From Chryseobacterium defluvii (GTDB lineage Bacteria; Bacteroidota; Bacteroidia; Flavobacteriales; Weeksellaceae): a stretch of DNA of 64,000 bases. The DNA lies in the NCBI RefSeq assembly GCF_003634775.1, contig NZ_RBXB01000001.1, forward strand, positions 1,364,001-1,428,000, given 5' to 3'. A program made the translations under genes and the position numbers. Positions 62,624-64,000 of the stretch are shown here, in pieces; the first letter of the stretch is position 1; each line of letters opens with the position of its first letter. The notes beneath the pieces were generated by a model. It did not search any database, was not told the origin of the DNA, and saw only the letters and a list, made by a program, of their open reading frames with translations.

Positions 62624-62696
62624 AAGCTGAAACTTTGAAACAGGATAATGGAAAACTTCCAGCTCCCAGCTTCAATCTTCCAGCCCAAAAACGAAA
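62624..62696. repeat. 73-bp intergenic repeat, copy 2
   Basis: Same element as 62467-62539, same orientation, starting 157 bp after copy 1. It ends seven bases before the phospho-sugar mutase ATG. Confidence 0.8.
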
Positions 62697-62703
62697 TACA
62701 AAT

Positions 62704-64000
62704 ATGACAACATTAGAAAAAGCAAAACTTTGGTTAAGCGATACCTTTGATCAGGAAACAAGAGATGCTGTTCAATTACTGATTGATAGTAATTCTCCCG
62801 ATCTGGAAGACTCTTTCTACAGAGAATTGGAGTTCGGAACAGGAGGTATGCGTGGAATTATGGGTGTTGGAACCAATCGTTTAAATAAGTATACATTAGG
62901 TCAAGCTACACAGGGGCTTGCGAACTATATGCTGAAGCAGTTTCCTAATGAAGAAATTAAAGTAGCTATTGCCTACGACGTTAGAAATAATTCAAAAGAA
63001 TTTGGAAAACTGGTTGCTGATGTTTTAACGGCAAACGGAATCAAGGTGCTTCTTTTTAAAGATCACAGACCAACGCCTGAATTGTCATTTACCGTTCGTG
63101 ATAAAAATTGTAACGGAGGAATCGTATTGACCGCCTCTCACAATCCACCGGAATATAACGGCTACAAAGTATATTGGAATGACGGGGCACAAATTGTTCC
63201 TCCGCATGATGAAGCCATTATCAACGAAGTATATTCCGTAAAATTTGATGAAATCAAGTTCAATGGAAATGATGACCTGATCGAATGGATAGGAGAAGAA
63301 CAGGATGATGTGTATATTGATGCGTGTATTGAAAACTCTACCTATCAGAACGTAGGAAAAGAAAATTTAAATATCGTTTTCACCTCTATTCATGGAACAA
63401 CGTATACAACAGTTCCTAAAGCTTTAGAAAAAGCAGGTTTCAAGAAAATTGACCTGGTAAGGGAACAAATGATCCCGAGCGGAAATTTCCCAACGGTAGA
63501 TTCTCCAAACCCGGAAGAACCCGCAGCGTTGGAAATGGCAATGGATCTGGCAAAAATTACCAACGCAGACATCGTTATCGGAACAGATCCGGATGGAGAC
63601 AGATTGGGGATTGCCGTAAGAAACCTTGACGGTGAAATGCAGTTACTGAACGGAAATCAAACCAACACTATTCTTACTTATTATATTCTGAATGAATGGA
63701 GAAAACAGGATAGAATAACAGGAAGCGAATTCATTGGTTCTACTATCGTAACTTCAGATATTTTCTTCGATATCGCTCAGAAATTCGGAGTTCAGTGTAA
63801 AGCGGGACTTACAGGATTCAAATGGATCGGTAAAATGATCCGTGAAGCCGAAGGAAAAGAAAAATTTGTCTGTGGTGGGGAAGAAAGCTTCGGATTTATG
63901 ACCGGAGATTTTGTTCGCGATAAAGATTCTTGCGGAAGTATCGTTCTGGCCTGTGAAATTGCAGCATGGTGTAAAGCCAACGGAAGAACAATGTACCAGT
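62704..64000 (+). CDS. Phospho-sugar mutase (PGM/PMM type), 3' end outside the window
   Basis: 432 codons are present and the frame is still open at the end. The N-terminal domain opens MTTLEKAKLWLSDTFDQETR; the catalytic phosphoserine motif is TASHNPPEYNGYKV near residue 144; the metal loop is DPDGDRLG near 297; and the sugar-specific loop has GGEESFGF near 391. This is the phosphoglucomutase/phosphomannomutase group; the sugar cannot be told. Full length should be about 570 residues. Confidence 0.93.
   Translation, partial: MTTLEKAKLWLSDTFDQETRDAVQLLIDSNSPDLEDSFYRELEFGTGGMRGIMGVGTNRLNKYTLGQATQGLANYMLKQFPNEEIKVAIAYDVRNNSKEFGKLVADVLTANGIKVLLFKDHRPTPELSFTVRDKNCNGGIVLTASHNPPEYNGYKVYWNDGAQIVPPHDEAIINEVYSVKFDEIKFNGNDDLIEWIGEEQDDVYIDACIENSTYQNVGKENLNIVFTSIHGTTYTTVPKALEKAGFKKIDLVREQMIPSGNFPTVDSPNPEEPAALEMAMDLAKITNADIVIGTDPDGDRLGIAVRNLDGEMQLLNGNQTNTILTYYILNEWRKQDRITGSEFIGSTIVTSDIFFDIAQKFGVQCKAGLTGFKWIGKMIREAEGKEKFVCGGEESFGFMTGDFVRDKDSCGSIVLACEIAAWCKANGRTMYQ

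Noticed and set aside
1..64000. tRNA, rRNA, CRISPR, insertion sequence or prophage
   Set aside because: Looked for cloverleaf cores, spaced direct repeats, transposase or integrase motifs and found none by eye.

Overview
The window looks like a chromosomal segment of a flavobacterium in the Weeksellaceae, most likely Chryseobacterium or a close relative. The evidence is: AT-rich intergenic DNA; many promoters of the Bacteroidota type (TTG-like -33 box, TAnnTTTG -7 box) and few Shine-Dalgarno sequences; three secreted proteins ending in type A type IX secretion (T9SS) sorting domains; a Bacteroidota-type T6SS gene pair; and flavobacterial families such as DUF4920, DUF4286, DUF4199 and GIN-domain proteins. 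Genus assignment is an inference from protein character, not from a search.

Layout. 1-2.5 kb: the end of one outer-membrane protein gene, a second barrel protein, and ffh on the minus strand. 2.5-8.5 kb: the ATP synthase block atpB-E-F-H-(unknown secreted protein)-A-G; atpD and atpC are absent. 8.6-17 kb: a CBS-domain/CNNM transporter, clpS, a secreted metalloprotease, udk with a DivIC/FtsB-like gene, a methylmalonyl-CoA mutase small subunit, and a run DinB-like / methyltransferase / His-rich lipoprotein. 17-24 kb: an M20 peptidase, two T9SS cargo proteins, an SDR enzyme, etfB-etfA. 24-29 kb: a bifunctional nuclease, a nucleoside permease, then an ECF sigma factor / membrane protein / outer-membrane protein cassette. 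29-35.5 kb: thiolase, a frameshifted MFS gene, mevalonate kinase, a UbiA-type prenyltransferase, proline dehydrogenase. 35.5-37.2 kb: a sparse region with a short promoter-to-terminator unit, an XRE regulator with an ordered operator array, and about 730 bp of non-coding DNA. 37-45 kb: M14 peptidase, DUF4920, APC permease, an isolated tssE-tssF pair, and an AraC regulator with an SDR reductase. 45-54.6 kb: uvrA, small secreted proteins, a double-glycine-leader peptide gene absent from ordinary ORF lists, DUF421, GNAT, gyrA, a TPR protein. 54.7-64 kb: menB, two bacterial-PH membrane proteins, menA, SRPBCC, a metallo-hydrolase, the SRP RNA gene (ffs), DUF4199, a glycosyltransferase, a GIN lipoprotein and the 5' part of a phospho-sugar mutase.

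How the parts connect. Both core SRP components (Ffh and its RNA) are here. ATP synthase, ETF, menaquinone synthesis (menB, menA) and thiolase make up an energy/lipid core; mevalonate kinase plus a UbiA enzyme point to isoprenoid lipid synthesis. No tRNA, rRNA, CRISPR array, insertion sequence or prophage was seen. Several intergenic regions carry imperfect palindromic repeats of distinct sequence families.

The most notable unexplained signals are: (1) the same promoter-like element (GGCAAC, 17 bp, GTCTTA) upstream of the ECF sigma gene and again about 5 kb away upstream of a T9SS cargo gene, suggesting a sigma-factor regulon; (2) the 44-residue GG-leader, four-cysteine peptide; (3) tssE-tssF with no other T6SS gene beside them; (4) a helically phased operator array at the XRE gene; (5) a promoter/terminator-bounded unit of about 240 nt encoding at most 21 residues.
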